Part shown: one piece after another, positions 55,306 through 64,000 of the stretch | Layout of the letters: every line of letters starts with the position of its first letter | How positions within the stretch are numbered: position 1 is the stretch's first letter | DNA from: Hyphomicrobiales bacterium | GTDB lineage: Bacteria > Pseudomonadota > Alphaproteobacteria > Rhizobiales > Rhizobiaceae | Direction of reading: 5' to 3' | DNA: 64,000 bases | Assembly (NCBI GenBank): GCA_900467745.1 | Contig: UBQW01000006.1 | Location: forward strand, 1-64,000 | The notes under the pieces: generated by a model | The model's input: only the letters and a program-made list of their open reading frames with translations | Database searches by the model: none | Told to the model about the DNA's origin: nothing | Program-made: the position numbers and the translations under genes

Positions 55306-57495
55306 CTAAGCCGCCGGCTCGGCGCCCTGGTTGTTCTTCTGCGCGGCGTAGCGCGCAGCAGCCGCATTGGCGTCGGCATCATGCGTCTCGCTCGACACCT
55401 GCAGCGTCGGCACGGCGAATTCGATGCCGTTTTCCTTGAAGGCGGTGCGGATCATCGCCAGCGCGTTGCGGCGGATGACGAACTGCTCGCCGGGCTTCGT
55501 CATCATCGCCAGGCGGATGACGATGGCGAACTCGCCGAACTGCTCGACGCCCTTCATCTTCATCGTCTCGATGATGTGCGGCGCATAGTCGGGGTTTTCG
55601 AGCAGCTTCTGGCCGATCTGCTTGATCACCTTCTTCGCCAAGACAAGGTCGGTGTCGTAGGTGACGTTGAGCGTGATCTTGTCGATCGTCCAGTCGCGAT
55701 TGAGGTTCTTGACCGCGCCGAGCTCGCCGAACGGCACCGTCGTCAAAGGCCCGCGATGATGGCGCAACCGGACGGAGCGCAGGCTGAAAGCCTCGACCAC
55801 GCCCTTGTGGCTGCCGCTCTCGATGTACTCTCCAACGCGGAAGGCATCGTCCCAGAGATAGAACATGCCGCTGATGACATCCTTGACGATCGTCTGCGCC
55901 CCGAATCCGACCGCGACGCCGACGACGCCGGCGCCGGCGATCAGCGGCCCGATCTCGACGCCGAGGCCAGAGAGCACCATCAGCACGGCAATGACGGCGA
56001 TGACGACAGCGAGGATATTGCGGAAGATCGGCAGCAGCGTCTGAAGCCGCGCCCGCCTTGCCTTCTCCTCATCGTTGATCGAGCCCTCCAGAGGCGAGTC
56101 CTCCAGCCTGCCGTTGATATAGGCGCGCGCCAGATGCCAGAGCAGATCGGCCGCGAGCAGGATGACGATGCCGCCGACCGAGCCGCGCACGATCCGGTCC
56201 ATCATCGTCTCGCCGGCCGCCATCCGCTCGGCCGCGAAGCCGAGAATGCGGCCGAGCCAGAGGGCCGCGATGGTGATGATGACTGCGCGTACGCCACGAT
56301 CGAGCAGCACCGCCGCGATCCGCTTCTTGGCAAGGAAACCGGCCTCGGCCTTGTGCAGCGCCCGCACCGCAAGCGTGGAGACGCGCAGAACGCGCGGCAA
56401 CGCCACGAGATAGATGCCGATCCACAAGATGAGATTGAAGCCCGCCACCCATAGCAGCCAGAGCGCTGCGAAATAGATGGTCAGCATCCATGAGGCCGTC
56501 GTGCTTTTCTGACCGTCTTCTACAGGGCGCGACCAGACCGCTTCGGTCGCGATGGCGAGCAGCCCTAGCCCGAGCGCGTAGGCCACGAGATAGCGCGACC
56601 CCGGCGAGAAGCCCAGCGGCGCCATCAGCTGGATCAGCACCCAGCCGAAGACGAAGTAGATGATGAAGGTGCAGCTGCGCTTGAACCAGAACATCGCGGT
56701 GGCGCGCGAGACGTCCCTTTCGCCACCTACATGCGGCAGCGTCACCAGCGCCACGATGAGGCGGCCGGCCGAGATGGTGACGCGCGCGACGATCAGCGCG
56801 ATGGCAACGGCGATCGCCAGCGATTGCGTGATCGGCGGCCAGTTGAAGAGCACGAGTGGTACGAGCGTGGCGACGCAGAACACCAGCGCCGGCACAATGC
56901 GATAGCTCAGATTGTTCGCCGCATGGTGTGCGACCGTGACGACCGCGCCATCTTCAAGTTTGATGCGCGGCCGCGGCACGACCATCCGGAACAGGAGTTC
57001 GGCCACCACCCCGGCCAGGAACAGTGCCAGCAGCTCGATGGTCACGAATGCCCAGCCACTCGGCTGCACCTCGCGCTCGACGATCTCAGATGCGTTCTCG
57101 ACTTCATCGGGCAGCGTCATGGCGGCGCCGGAAACGAGATCGAAGTGACGGCGGGCATGGCCAAGGAAATCGGAGAGAACCGACATCTGCTCGCCGGACA
57201 TCTCGCCGCCGGGTGCTGCCGGTTGTGCCGGAGTGCTCGCCGGCTGCGCTGCCGCCGGGGCCTGCCCTGCCGGAGCCGTCGGGCTTTGCGTCTGCGCCTG
57301 CGTCGCCATCCATTGCTTGACGGCGGGCGTCTCCATGAGCTGCAGCATCTGCCGCACCTCGGCGGGCGGCGGTGCTGCCGGTGTCGGGCTGGGTGTCGCC
57401 GCCGGCGTTTGCGCCGCGGCACTCGAAACGATCATGCCAAATGCAAGGAGCGGCAGAAGCCGCCTCATGATGCGCGCACCAAACCCCAGACCCAT
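55306..57495 (-). CDS. MscS-family mechanosensitive channel with long N-terminal extension
   Basis: This 729-aa channel starts at ATG 57495 after GGAGGGG. A signal peptide (MRRLLPLLAFGMIVSSAAAQ) and a periplasmic Pro/Ala-rich region to about residue 130 precede roughly eleven helices. The pore helix GLGVEIGPLIAGAGVVGVAVGFGAQTIVKDVISGMFYL and the beta domain (DDAFRVGEYIESG, HHRGPLTTVPFGEL) are canonical MscS. Such large MscK/YbdG-like channels relieve hypo-osmotic stress. It is downstream of gnd but separated by a terminator. Confidence 0.93.
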   Translation of the reverse strand: MGLGFGARIMRRLLPLLAFGMIVSSAAAQTPAATPSPTPAAPPPAEVRQMLQLMETPAVKQWMATQAQTQSPTAPAGQAPAAAQPASTPAQPAAPGGEMSGEQMSVLSDFLGHARRHFDLVSGAAMTLPDEVENASEIVEREVQPSGWAFVTIELLALFLAGVVAELLFRMVVPRPRIKLEDGAVVTVAHHAANNLSYRIVPALVFCVATLVPLVLFNWPPITQSLAIAVAIALIVARVTISAGRLIVALVTLPHVGGERDVSRATAMFWFKRSCTFIIYFVFGWVLIQLMAPLGFSPGSRYLVAYALGLGLLAIATEAVWSRPVEDGQKSTTASWMLTIYFAALWLLWVAGFNLILWIGIYLVALPRVLRVSTLAVRALHKAEAGFLAKKRIAAVLLDRGVRAVIITIAALWLGRILGFAAERMAAGETMMDRIVRGSVGGIVILLAADLLWHLARAYINGRLEDSPLEGSINDEEKARRARLQTLLPIFRNILAVVIAVIAVLMVLSGLGVEIGPLIAGAGVVGVAVGFGAQTIVKDVISGMFYLWDDAFRVGEYIESGSHKGVVEAFSLRSVRLRHHRGPLTTVPFGELGAVKNLNRDWTIDKITLNVTYDTDLVLAKKVIKQIGQKLLENPDYAPHIIETMKMKGVEQFGEFAIVIRLAMMTKPGEQFVIRRNALAMIRTAFKENGIEFAVPTLQVSSETHDADANAAAARYAAQKNNQGAEPAA

Positions 57496-57540
57496 GCCAG
57501 CCCCTCCAATATATATAGCGTAGCTTATATTGAAGCGCGG

Positions 57541-57578
57541 GAAAGAAAAGCCCGCGCAGCTTGTGGCTGCGCGGGCTT
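57541..57578 (-). terminator. gnd intrinsic terminator
   Basis: On the minus strand a 13-bp perfect stem (57548-57560 with 57566-57578) is followed by TTCTTTCC. Confidence 0.93.
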
Positions 57579-57602
57579 GGATAACCATTATTGCTGAATG
57601 GT

Positions 57603-58622
57603 TTACGCCTTCGGCTTTTCGACGTGGCCGCCGAAGCCGGCGCGCATGGCCGAGAGCACCTTGTTGGCGAACTCGTCGTTGTCGCGCGAGGAGAAGCGGC
57701 TGTAGAGCGCAGCACTCAGAACCGGCGTCGGAACGCTTTCGTCGATGGCGGCCATGATCGTCCAGCGGCCTTCGCCGGAGTCCGAAACGCGGCCGGCATA
57801 GGCGCCGAGCGCGGGATCCGCATGCAGCGCATCCGAGGTCAGGTCGAGCAGCCAGGAGGTGATGACGCTGCCGCGACGCCACACTTCGGCGACGTCCTGC
57901 AGGTTGAAGTCGTACTGGTAATGCTCAGGGTGCGCGATCGGCGCCGTCTCGGCATCGACTTCATGATTATCGGCACCGATATTGGCGCGCTTCAGGATGT
58001 TGAAGCCTTCGGCGTAAGCAGCCATCAGGCCGTACTCGATGCCGTTGTGCACCATCTTGACGAAGTGGCCGGCGCCGTGCGGGCCGCAATGCAGATAGCC
58101 CTGCTCGGCCGTGCTGCCGGCCTGGTCGGGGCGATGCGCCGAAGGAACGACAACGCCGACGCCAGGTGCCAGCGACTTGAAGATCGGCGAAAGCGATTCA
58201 ACCACGGCCTTTTCGCCGCCGATCATCAGGCAATAGCCGCGCTCGAGACCGAAGACGCCACCGCTGGTGCCGACGTCGACATAGTGCAGGCCCTTGGTGA
58301 TCAGCTCGCCGCCACGGCGAATGTCGTCGTGATAATAGGAGTTGCCGCCGTCGATGATGATATCGTCGCTGTCGAGCAGCGGCGTGATCTGCGCGATCAC
58401 CTTGTCGGTGATCGCCGCCGGCAGCATCAGCCACACGGCGCGCGGACGCGAGAGCTTCGAAACGAACTCTTCCAGCGAAGCGCTGCCGATGGCGCCCTTG
58501 CCGACCAGATTGTTCACGCTTTCCGTCTTCGCATCATAGACCACGCATTCATGGCCATCACGCATCAAGCGCTGGACCATGAAGCTGCCCATACGGCCCA
58601 AGCCAACCATGCCAAGCTGCAT
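57603..58622 (-). CDS. gnd: 6-phosphogluconate dehydrogenase, short (NAD-type) form
   Basis: It oxidatively decarboxylates 6-phosphogluconate to ribulose-5-P. The 339-aa product follows AGGAGAT. It has GLGRMGSFM (4-12) with an acidic residue after beta-2 (VVYDAK), which suggests NAD+ preference, then VDVGTSGGVFGLERGYCLMIGG and the catalytic FVKMVHNGIEYG. It is much shorter than the enteric 468-aa NADP enzyme and matches the GndA/GntZ-like short branch. It is monocistronic. Confidence 0.94.
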   Translation of the reverse strand: MQLGMVGLGRMGSFMVQRLMRDGHECVVYDAKTESVNNLVGKGAIGSASLEEFVSKLSRPRAVWLMLPAAITDKVIAQITPLLDSDDIIIDGGNSYYHDDIRRGGELITKGLHYVDVGTSGGVFGLERGYCLMIGGEKAVVESLSPIFKSLAPGVGVVVPSAHRPDQAGSTAEQGYLHCGPHGAGHFVKMVHNGIEYGLMAAYAEGFNILKRANIGADNHEVDAETAPIAHPEHYQYDFNLQDVAEVWRRGSVITSWLLDLTSDALHADPALGAYAGRVSDSGEGRWTIMAAIDESVPTPVLSAALYSRFSSRDNDEFANKVLSAMRAGFGGHVEKPKA

Positions 58623-58843
58623 CTCATAATCTCCTGAGAATTGAGAATCTAATCGATATTATGCGCGAATACCTATCACTCGCACTGCAGCACGCAAGCG
58701 AAGTCTCCGTCACAATAGCGGGAACGCCGCCGCATATCGCTCTGCTGAACGCGAGAACCGCGAGCCCGCAAGGCCTTCCGCCGAATCTGGAAACTAAAAA
58801 AATATTTCGAATGTCAACCGCAAACCGCCAATAAGGCTGCGGC

Positions 58844-59443
58844 TCATTGCTGCACCGCAAGAATTACGCGCCCGCTGGTGGCATCGCTGAGCATCCGCGC
58901 GGTCTCGGAGAACACGGCTTCCGGCACCGAAAGCGTCAGCAGCGCACCCGCATCCACAAACACCTCGGCGACGACGCGCACGCCGGCCGAGCCCGCAAGC
59001 CGCGACTTCACCAGAGCCAGATCGGAAAAATTCACCGCGATCTCCGCCTCGACGGTCGCGACCAGCTCAACCGTCTCCGCGGCCCTCAGACACGCGGCAG
59101 CGGTGCCGCCATAGGCGCGGATCAGGCCACCGGTTCCAAGCAGCACGCCGCCGAACCAGCGGGTGACGACGACCGCCACCCGGTCGAGCGACTGCCCGTC
59201 GATCGCCTGCAGGATCGGCTTGCCCGCGGTGCCGCTCGGCTCGCCATCATCGTTGAAGCGATAGTTCTGGCCGATTCGCCATGCCCAGCAATTGTGATTG
59301 GCGGCGGGATCGCCGTGCGCGGCCAAAAACGCCCGGGCATCCTCTTCGGAGCCGATCGGTGCGGCGACCGCCAGAAACCGGCTCTTCTTGACGATCTGCT
59401 CCAGGGTTTCGATGCGGATGAGTGAAAACATGGCCACTGCCAT
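58844..59443 (-). CDS. YigZ/IMPACT-family protein
   Basis: This 199-aa protein (start ATG 59443; a second ATG at 59431 is also possible) has the UPF0029 core KKSRFLAVAAPI...HNCWAWRIG, the signature FNDDGEPSGTAGKPIL and VVVTRWFGGVLLGTGGLIRAYGGTA, then a C-terminal ferredoxin-like DUF1949 domain. Eukaryotic IMPACT regulates GCN2, whereas bacterial YigZ has no settled role. The 220 bp to gnd contain nothing I can identify. Confidence 0.92.
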   Translation of the reverse strand: MAVAMFSLIRIETLEQIVKKSRFLAVAAPIGSEEDARAFLAAHGDPAANHNCWAWRIGQNYRFNDDGEPSGTAGKPILQAIDGQSLDRVAVVVTRWFGGVLLGTGGLIRAYGGTAAACLRAAETVELVATVEAEIAVNFSDLALVKSRLAGSAGVRVVAEVFVDAGALLTLSVPEAVFSETARMLSDATSGRVILAVQQ

Positions 59444-59541
59444 ATCGCCAGCACCGCGCGCTTCGCAAGCAAAACCGGCTTGAAGCCCAAGCCCCGCTCG
59501 CAAATCCCAGCCCCGCTTGCAAATCAAAGGCCACAAAAGCA

Positions 59542-59572
59542 AAACGCCCGCAGCTGGAAGCAACGGGCGTTT
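59542..59572 (-). terminator. Terminator of the DUF1127 gene
   Basis: On the minus strand AAACGCCCG...CGGGCGTTT is followed by TGCTTTTG, 36 bp past the stop. Confidence 0.85.
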
Positions 59573-59608
59573 GAAATCTATCTGCTCGTGAAGAGCAGAG
59601 ATCGCTTG

Positions 59609-59752
59609 TTAGCGAGTGGCGTCGCGAGCAACGCGCTGGATCTCGGAGCGGTCGATACCGAGGTCGTTCAGCGCACGGTTAGACATGCGGCCGAGTTCGC
59701 TGACGGTCTGACGATACTTGCGCCAGTTATTGAAGGAGCGTGCTACGTTCAT
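59609..59752 (-). CDS. DUF1127 (YjiS-type) arginine-rich microprotein
   Basis: The product is 47 aa from ATG 59752 after AAGGGGAT. The DUF1127 motif is complete: WRKYRQTVSELGRMSNRALNDLGIDRSEIQRVAR. Short family members in Agrobacterium and other alphaproteobacteria are tied to phosphate and RNA-level regulation and can bind RNA. This single copy has a long upstream region. Confidence 0.93.
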   Translation of the reverse strand: MNVARSFNNWRKYRQTVSELGRMSNRALNDLGIDRSEIQRVARDATR

Positions 59753-60223
59753 GATGATCCCCTTTCCCAGGGCTTTCAGCGCTTGGCAGCGTGTTTGCTG
59801 CCCGTGTCTCTCTGTTGATGCGAATATATGCATGAAGGCCGACAACGAACAGCGCTAAAGCATCAGAACACCCATGCGCGAAGTGCATAACTAAAACCGT
59901 GCTGCTTAATATTTTTGCCCTCAGAAAAGCCGTAAACGTTTTAGGAAAACGCCATTTTGCGGCGATTTCGCCCGAATTCGCGGAATGGCGATTGGCTCGA
60001 CCACAATCGTTAAAGTGTTTTAACCGTTTTAATCGACGGATATCGGCTTCATGCTTCGGAAAATCGGCGATTTCAGCGTAAGAAAAACTCGAAACGCATC
60101 CCGTGCACTGAGCGCATGCTTTATTGGCAAGCCTGCGACGCTGCCCCGGACGGTCCGCGAAAGGCTCACGAGGAGCCGCATGGTCGCCACGAAACCGCAG
60201 CGACCATGCCATATTGCCGGCGT
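59753..60223. other. Long intergenic region upstream of DUF1127
   Basis: These 471 bp hold no ORF I can support. An AT-rich segment at 59900-60080 contains several TTAA words, one pair spaced by six instead of seven bases, so it is not a CtrA box as written. A small RNA or a distant promoter is possible, but I see no terminator to define one. Confidence 0.4.
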
Positions 60224-60517
60224 TTAACGTGCGGGTTCGTCGGGCGGTCCCTGCTCGGCGAAAGCGCTTTGCACGGCAGCGAGAAGAGCGTGGGATGGGC
60301 CGGCCGAAAGCTCGACAAGCTCGTTCAGAAGCTCGGTGAATTCCGAAAGGTAGACATGCCGTGAAAGTGCTTCTTCAGCCAAATTGTCCAGTGCGTCGCA
60401 AAGCCCATTGACCGCACCAGCGTACTCGGCCGCCCCCTCCTCGGATGGTACGGTCAAGGCGTTGTTCCGGCATTCGTCAGAAAGCGCGGCGATCGAGTTG
60501 GATAGTAATTGTGTCAC
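60224..60517 (-). CDS. 97-aa hypothetical protein, GTG start
   Basis: AGAGGT precedes GTG 60517. The longer open frame up to 61285 runs antisense through the exported protein gene at 60755 and into the 6S RNA, so I exclude it. The product (VTQLLSNSIAALSDECRNNAL...) is acidic and predicted all-helical, with two cysteines and no signal. I recognise no family. Confidence 0.6.
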   Translation of the reverse strand: MTQLLSNSIAALSDECRNNALTVPSEEGAAEYAGAVNGLCDALDNLAEEALSRHVYLSEFTELLNELVELSAGPSHALLAAVQSAFAEQGPPDEPAR

Positions 60518-60754
60518 TGATGACCTCTGGTTCCGATAGTGGCAAAGCTTAAGCGCAAGACGAGTGGCGGTCATGCGTCGGATCGACAGAAAGACGTTTT
60601 GGCGTCTGAAAGCTAGTGCCAATCTTTCCCAACAATCGTGACGAGCCTTTACCCCATTGCCAGCAAACCCGGCATACGGCAGTAGAAGCGCGCCGGCGTG
60701 ATCGAATGCGCTAAGCCGGTGGCCGTGCCAACACCCGCGCAACAAGGACGTCAC

Positions 60755-61213
60755 ATGAAGCATATCCTCGCCGCGGCCACGCTCGTTACCACCACCCTGC
60801 TCTCGGTCGCCGCCACCCGCGCCGCCGATTTCGGCGTCACCCCGATGACGGATGGCGACAGGTTCATCGGTTGCCTTGCCCAGAACAACCACACCGGCAT
60901 CGGCTACCTCGCCGTCGGCGACAAGCTGGCGCTGTTTGCCAATGCCGACGCCTTCGCGATCGCCAAAGGTGAGCGCGTCAATGGGACATGGTCGGTGGAT
61001 GGCGCAGCCGCCGCGGAATTCTCCTCGACTGCCGACAGCGACAAGACCGTGACGATCGACGTTCCGAACGATGCTGCGGCCGTCACCGCCTTGACCTCGG
61101 GCAAGGAACTGACCGTCACCGCAAACGGCATCGACGTCATCCTGCCGCTGACGGGCACGGAGGAGGCATTTGCCGCGCTGACGACCTGCATGAAGGAAAA
61201 CGGCGCTGAATAG
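60755..61213 (+). CDS. Exported hypothetical protein
   Basis: AAGGACG precedes the ATG. The 152-aa product has signal peptide MKHILAAATLVTTTLLSVAATRAAD. The mature part contains two Cys (RFIGCLAQ near the start, ALTTCMKENG at the end) that could form a disulfide, and alternating beta-strand-like segments. A periplasmic beta-rich domain is likely. I cannot name a family. It converges with the 6S RNA gene. Confidence 0.75.
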   Translation: MKHILAAATLVTTTLLSVAATRAADFGVTPMTDGDRFIGCLAQNNHTGIGYLAVGDKLALFANADAFAIAKGERVNGTWSVDGAAAAEFSSTADSDKTVTIDVPNDAAAVTALTSGKELTVTANGIDVILPLTGTEEAFAALTTCMKENGAE

Positions 61214-61269
61214 CGCCTGACACCAGGGCGCCCGAAGCGCGATACGATTGCCGGAGATGAGAAGGAAGA

Positions 61270-61428
61270 GTGCGATCCGCGGCAACCGATGGAGGTTTAC
61301 GATCCTGGGTGCCTACAAACGTAGGTGGGCGCCATATGTCCAAGCCCACGGGCCTGGCCAGGGACAGCTCCCTTTGGATCGAGTATGGCCCCAGGGATTG
61401 TGGTTCCTGTCGAGAGGCGCAGATCGCA
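61270..61428 (-). ncRNA. ssrS: 6S RNA
   Basis: A roughly 159-nt minus-strand RNA is closed by a long terminal helix: 61418-61427 pairs perfectly, with one G-U, with 61272-61281 (GCGATCTGCG with CGCGGATCGC). Inside, a largely unpaired central region (CCTCTCGACAGG opposite AACCTCCATCGG) and a long apical arm reproduce the open-complex mimic with which 6S RNA sequesters RNA polymerase-sigma70. TATATA at 61434-61439 is a well-placed -10. zapA immediately upstream is the standard alphaproteobacterial neighbour. The ends are approximate. Confidence 0.85.
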
Positions 61429-61514
61429 ACTGCTATATAAGACCGATCCATGACGCGCGCCAGAGGCTGACGCGGGCGTCCCGGATTTAATTCGAGCGCT
61501 TCAGTTTGGCCCGC

Positions 61515-61892
61515 TTAGTTCAGAGCCGCCGGCGCCCGGCCGTTCAGCTTGTCGGTTATCCCGCGCAGCTGGCTGCTGACCTCGACGATGGCGGCAGCGA
61601 TGCTCTCTTCGGTGCGGCTGGTCGCAGCCAGCACCGTGTCGCGGTTGCTGCGCAGGCTATTGAGTTCATCTTCCAGGCTGGCGACGCGCCGGGTCAGTTC
61701 CGAGATCTCGTCCATGATCATGATGCCAGCCATGACGGTGATGCGGAGATCGCCGATTTCGCCGAACTGATCCTTGAGATGGCCGACATAGCGGTCGAAA
61801 CGGGTAGCGAGATCGGTCAGGTGGTCTTCCTGCCCCTCTTCGCAGGCCATGCGATAGGCCTTGCCGTCGATCGTTACCGTTACCTGCGCCAT
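61515..61892 (-). CDS. zapA: Cell division protein ZapA
   Basis: ZapA bundles FtsZ protofilaments at the division ring. The 125-aa product has the ZapA globular start (VTVTIDGKAYRMACEEGQEDHLTDLATRFDRYV) followed by a coiled coil (ISELTRRVASLEDELNSLRSNR). It lies 15 bp downstream of the DUF4164 gene, forming an operon, with 6S RNA following. Confidence 0.93.
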   Translation of the reverse strand: MAQVTVTIDGKAYRMACEEGQEDHLTDLATRFDRYVGHLKDQFGEIGDLRITVMAGIMIMDEISELTRRVASLEDELNSLRSNRDTVLAATSRTEESIAAAIVEVSSQLRGITDKLNGRAPAALN

Positions 61893-61907
61893 GTCGTCAG
61901 TCCTTTG

Positions 61908-62183
61908 CTAGCGGTCGAGAACCGCGCGGATCGTCTCCATCGCCGTCACCAGACGACGCGACACCTCGCGATTGACCTCTTCCAGCCGGTTCGCGCGGAA
62001 TTCGGCCTGATCGAGCTCCTGCGCCAGCTTGGAGCGATCGGCATGCACGCGGCGAACCTCACCCTCGATCTCGCCGGTCTCGCGCTGCCGCTCGATCCGG
62101 GCGTCGACGGCACTGTCGAGCGCCGAAATCGCCTGCCGGAGCTCCAGGAGCGCTGCATCGATGCTGTTGCCTGTGGATGTCAT
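61908..62183 (-). CDS. DUF4164 coiled-coil protein
   Basis: The product is 91 aa from ATG 62183 after GGAAAG. It is almost entirely one predicted coiled coil (LRQAISALDSAVDARIERQRETGEIEGEV...LAQELDQAEFRANRLEEVNREVS). Rhizobial DUF4164 proteins are regularly placed directly upstream of zapA, suggesting a ZapB-like partner at the division site. That role is inference from context. Confidence 0.88.
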   Translation of the reverse strand: MTSTGNSIDAALLELRQAISALDSAVDARIERQRETGEIEGEVRRVHADRSKLAQELDQAEFRANRLEEVNREVSRRLVTAMETIRAVLDR

Positions 62184-62543
62184 GTCTTTCCGGTTCCCCG
62201 CGCAAGACCCGCGAATCGGTATTGAGGCCCGACGCGATGTTTTCAAAAGGATATGCAGCTCGCCAACTGCCCGTCAATAAAGGCTGGAAGGCGGCAGGCG
62301 AGCTAGTTGTGGATGACTGAAATCGACAACTCCGTCAGTGGCCCCACGAGCGGCCTTGTCACACGCCTGTCAACTTTTGTTAAAATCGTTGGTCAAATGT
62401 CAAAAATCGTCATTCCGACCCCTCTATTAGGGCTTCGATTTATTGACTTGCCTGCTCCAACTGCTATTTGTGCACCCGCTCTCATTGATGGTCTCCGCAG
62501 GCTTGAGGCCATCCCCCGACACCCCGGAACAAGCGGAATAGCG
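62184..62543 (+). promoter_or_regulatory. Divergent zapA/tkt intergenic region with candidate tkt promoter
   Basis: TTGACT (62443-62448) and TATTTG (62465-62470), spaced 16 bp, form a plausible tkt promoter about 75 bp before the start codon. The rest of the 360 bp shows no ORF or RNA fold I can support. Confidence 0.45.
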
Positions 62544-64000
62544 ATGATTTCTCCTGAACAACACGACCGGATGGCAAACGCGATCCGTTTCCTCTCAATG
62601 GATGCAGTCGAGAAGGCGAATTCCGGCCATCCGGGCATGCCGATGGGTATGGCCGATGTCGCCACCGTCCTGTTCTCGAAGTATCTGAAGTTCGATCCGT
62701 TGAAGCCGCACTGGCCAGACCGCGACCGCTTCGTGCTGTCGGCCGGCCACGGCTCGATGCTGCTCTACTCGCTGCTCTATCTAACCGGCTACCCTGATAT
62801 GTCGGTTGATGATCTCCAGCAGTTCCGCCAGCTCGGCTCCAAGACCGCCGGCCACCCGGAATACGGCCACGCCACGGGCATCGAAACCACCACCGGCCCG
62901 CTCGGCCAGGGCATTGCCAATGCCGTCGGCATGGCGATTGCCGAACGCAAGCTGCGCGAGGAATTCGGCGCCGACCTGCAGGATCACTACACCTACGTGA
63001 TCAACGGCGACGGCTGCCTGATGGAAGGCATCAGCCATGAAGCCATCGCGCTCGCTGGCCACCTGAAGCTCAACAAGCTCATCCTCTTCTGGGACAACAA
63101 CTCGATCACCATCGACGGCGCTGTCTCCCTGTCGGATTCGACCGACCAGATCATGCGCTTCAAGGCTGTTCACTGGCACACGATCGAAGTCGACGGCCAC
63201 GACCAGGCTGCGATTGCCGCGGCAATCGAAGAAGCCCACAAGTCCGACAAGCCGACCTTCATCGCTTGCAAGACCGTCATCGGCTTCGGCGCTCCGAACA
63301 AGCAGGGCAGCCACAAGGTTCACGGTTCGCCGCTCGGCGCCGAGGAAATCGCCGCCACCCGCAAGGCGCTGAACTGGGAATACGCACCCTTCGTCATCCC
63401 GAACGACGTTCTCTCCGATTGGCGCGCCGCCGGCACCCGTTCGGCTGACGCCGTCAAGGCATGGGAAGGCCGCCTCGAAAAGGCAGCGACCAAGGCCGAG
63501 TTTACCCGCCGCTTCGCAGGCGACCTGCCTGAGGGCTTCGACGCCGCCATCAGCGACTACAAGAAGAAGCTCGCCGAGACCAAGCCGACCGTTGCGACCC
63601 GCAAGGCTTCCGAAGACGCGCTTGAAGTCATCAACGGCTTCCTGCCCGAGACGATCGGCGGCTCCGCCGACCTGACGCCGTCGAACAACACCAAGACCAG
63701 CCAGATGCATTCGATCACGCCGACGGACTTCGCCGGTCGTTACATGCACTGGGGCATCCGCGAGCACGGTATGGCGTCTGCCATGAACGGTATCGCGCTG
63801 CACGGCGGCCTGATCCCCTACGGCGGCGGCTTCATGATCTTCTCGGATTATTGCCGTCCTCCGATCCGCCTCGCTTCGCTGATGGGCATCCGCGTCGTCC
63901 ACGTTCTGACGCACGATTCGATCGGCGTTGGCGAAGACGGCCCGACCCACCAGCCGGTCGAGCAGATGGCCTCGCTGCGCGCCATCCCGAACCTGATGAT
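62544..64000 (+). CDS. tkt: Transketolase (3' end outside window)
   Basis: The frame is open from ATG 62544 to the window edge: 485 codons of the expected 650-670. Tkt moves two-carbon units in the pentose-phosphate and Calvin-type cycles with thiamine diphosphate. Visible motifs are [34 protein letters not shown], the ThDP motif [14 protein letters not shown]...[17 protein letters not shown] and, in the Pyr domain, the catalytic Glu of [20 protein letters not shown] and [15 protein letters not shown]. Together with gnd in this window it supplies pentose-pathway flux. Confidence 0.97.
   Translation, partial: MISPEQHDRMANAIRFLSMDAVEKANSGHPGMPMGMADVATVLFSKYLKFDPLKPHWPDRDRFVLSAGHGSMLLYSLLYLTGYPDMSVDDLQQFRQLGSKTAGHPEYGHATGIETTTGPLGQGIANAVGMAIAERKLREEFGADLQDHYTYVINGDGCLMEGISHEAIALAGHLKLNKLILFWDNNSITIDGAVSLSDSTDQIMRFKAVHWHTIEVDGHDQAAIAAAIEEAHKSDKPTFIACKTVIGFGAPNKQGSHKVHGSPLGAEEIAATRKALNWEYAPFVIPNDVLSDWRAAGTRSADAVKAWEGRLEKAATKAEFTRRFAGDLPEGFDAAISDYKKKLAETKPTVATRKASEDALEVINGFLPETIGGSADLTPSNNTKTSQMHSITPTDFAGRYMHWGIREHGMASAMNGIALHGGLIPYGGGFMIFSDYCRPPIRLASLMGIRVVHVLTHDSIGVGEDGPTHQPVEQMASLRAIPNLM

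Noticed and set aside
60008-60030. CtrA box upstream of DUF1127
   Set aside because: The TTAA words are spaced by six bases, not seven, so the consensus is not met.
1-64000. Genomic island, prophage or insertion sequence
   Set aside because: I found no transposase, integrase, phage structural gene or terminal direct repeats. The TA modules and palindromic repeats occur without such hallmarks.

Overview
The window is GC-rich chromosomal DNA of an alphaproteobacterium of the Rhizobiales, most likely family Rhizobiaceae. The evidence is a RopA-type porin, the serC-serA operon, the sulfolipid genes sqdBDC, an lpiA-acvB operon, an IalB-type protein, a DUF1127 microprotein, 6S RNA next to zapA, CtrA-type TTAA-N7-TTAAC boxes and dispersed rhizobial palindromic repeats. 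I cannot name the species. I see no insertion sequence, prophage or CRISPR array.

Layout. 1-3.7 kb: the 5' part of a secreted Gly/Asn repeat protein (minus strand, cut by the window edge), a divergent LapG-like cysteine peptidase, a porin and a 30-aa membrane microprotein. 3.7-12.2 kb: a CAU tRNA, mnmA, a PAS-GGDEF-EAL protein, a MerR/ZntA metal-efflux pair, two low-complexity proteins and an entericidin. 12.3-17.6 kb: serC-serA, a DoxX-family gene broken by one in-frame TGA, and an outer-membrane protein. 17.6-30.1 kb: glmM, ftsH, tilS, cpoB, pal, tolB, tolA, tolR, tolQ and ybgC, all on the minus strand. An mqsRA toxin-antitoxin pair sits between tolQ and ybgC. 30.2-41 kb: sqdBDC, 5-formyl-THF cyclo-ligase, a YmdB-type phosphodiesterase, higBA, yebC and several envelope or redox proteins. 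41-50 kb: an aldo/keto reductase, an MFS efflux pump, a chemoreceptor and ruvC-ruvA-ruvB, with one vapBC pair in each gap. 50-64 kb: acvB/lpiA lipid modification, an MscS-type channel, gnd, a YigZ protein, DUF1127, 6S RNA, zapA, a DUF4164 protein and the first two thirds of transketolase.

Functionally most of the window is housekeeping: envelope constriction (Tol-Pal), Holliday-junction resolution (RuvABC), serine synthesis, the oxidative pentose pathway, tRNA modification and membrane-lipid tailoring (sulfolipid, lysyl-PG). The accessory layer consists of four toxin-antitoxin modules, three of them wedged into housekeeping gene clusters, and several families of palindromic repeats. One of these repeats has entered the tilS reading frame as an exact 40-codon insert.

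The most notable observations are: the in-frame palindromic element in tilS; vapBC pairs interleaved with ruvCAB, with vapC2 overlapping ruvB by ATGA; the Gly/Asn repeat protein facing a LapG-like protease across a perfect CtrA box; a second perfect CtrA box upstream of an outer-membrane protein; a structurally supported 6S RNA; the disrupted doxX behind an FNR/FixK box; and a gene order suggesting inversion of the fau-yebC-ruvCAB block.
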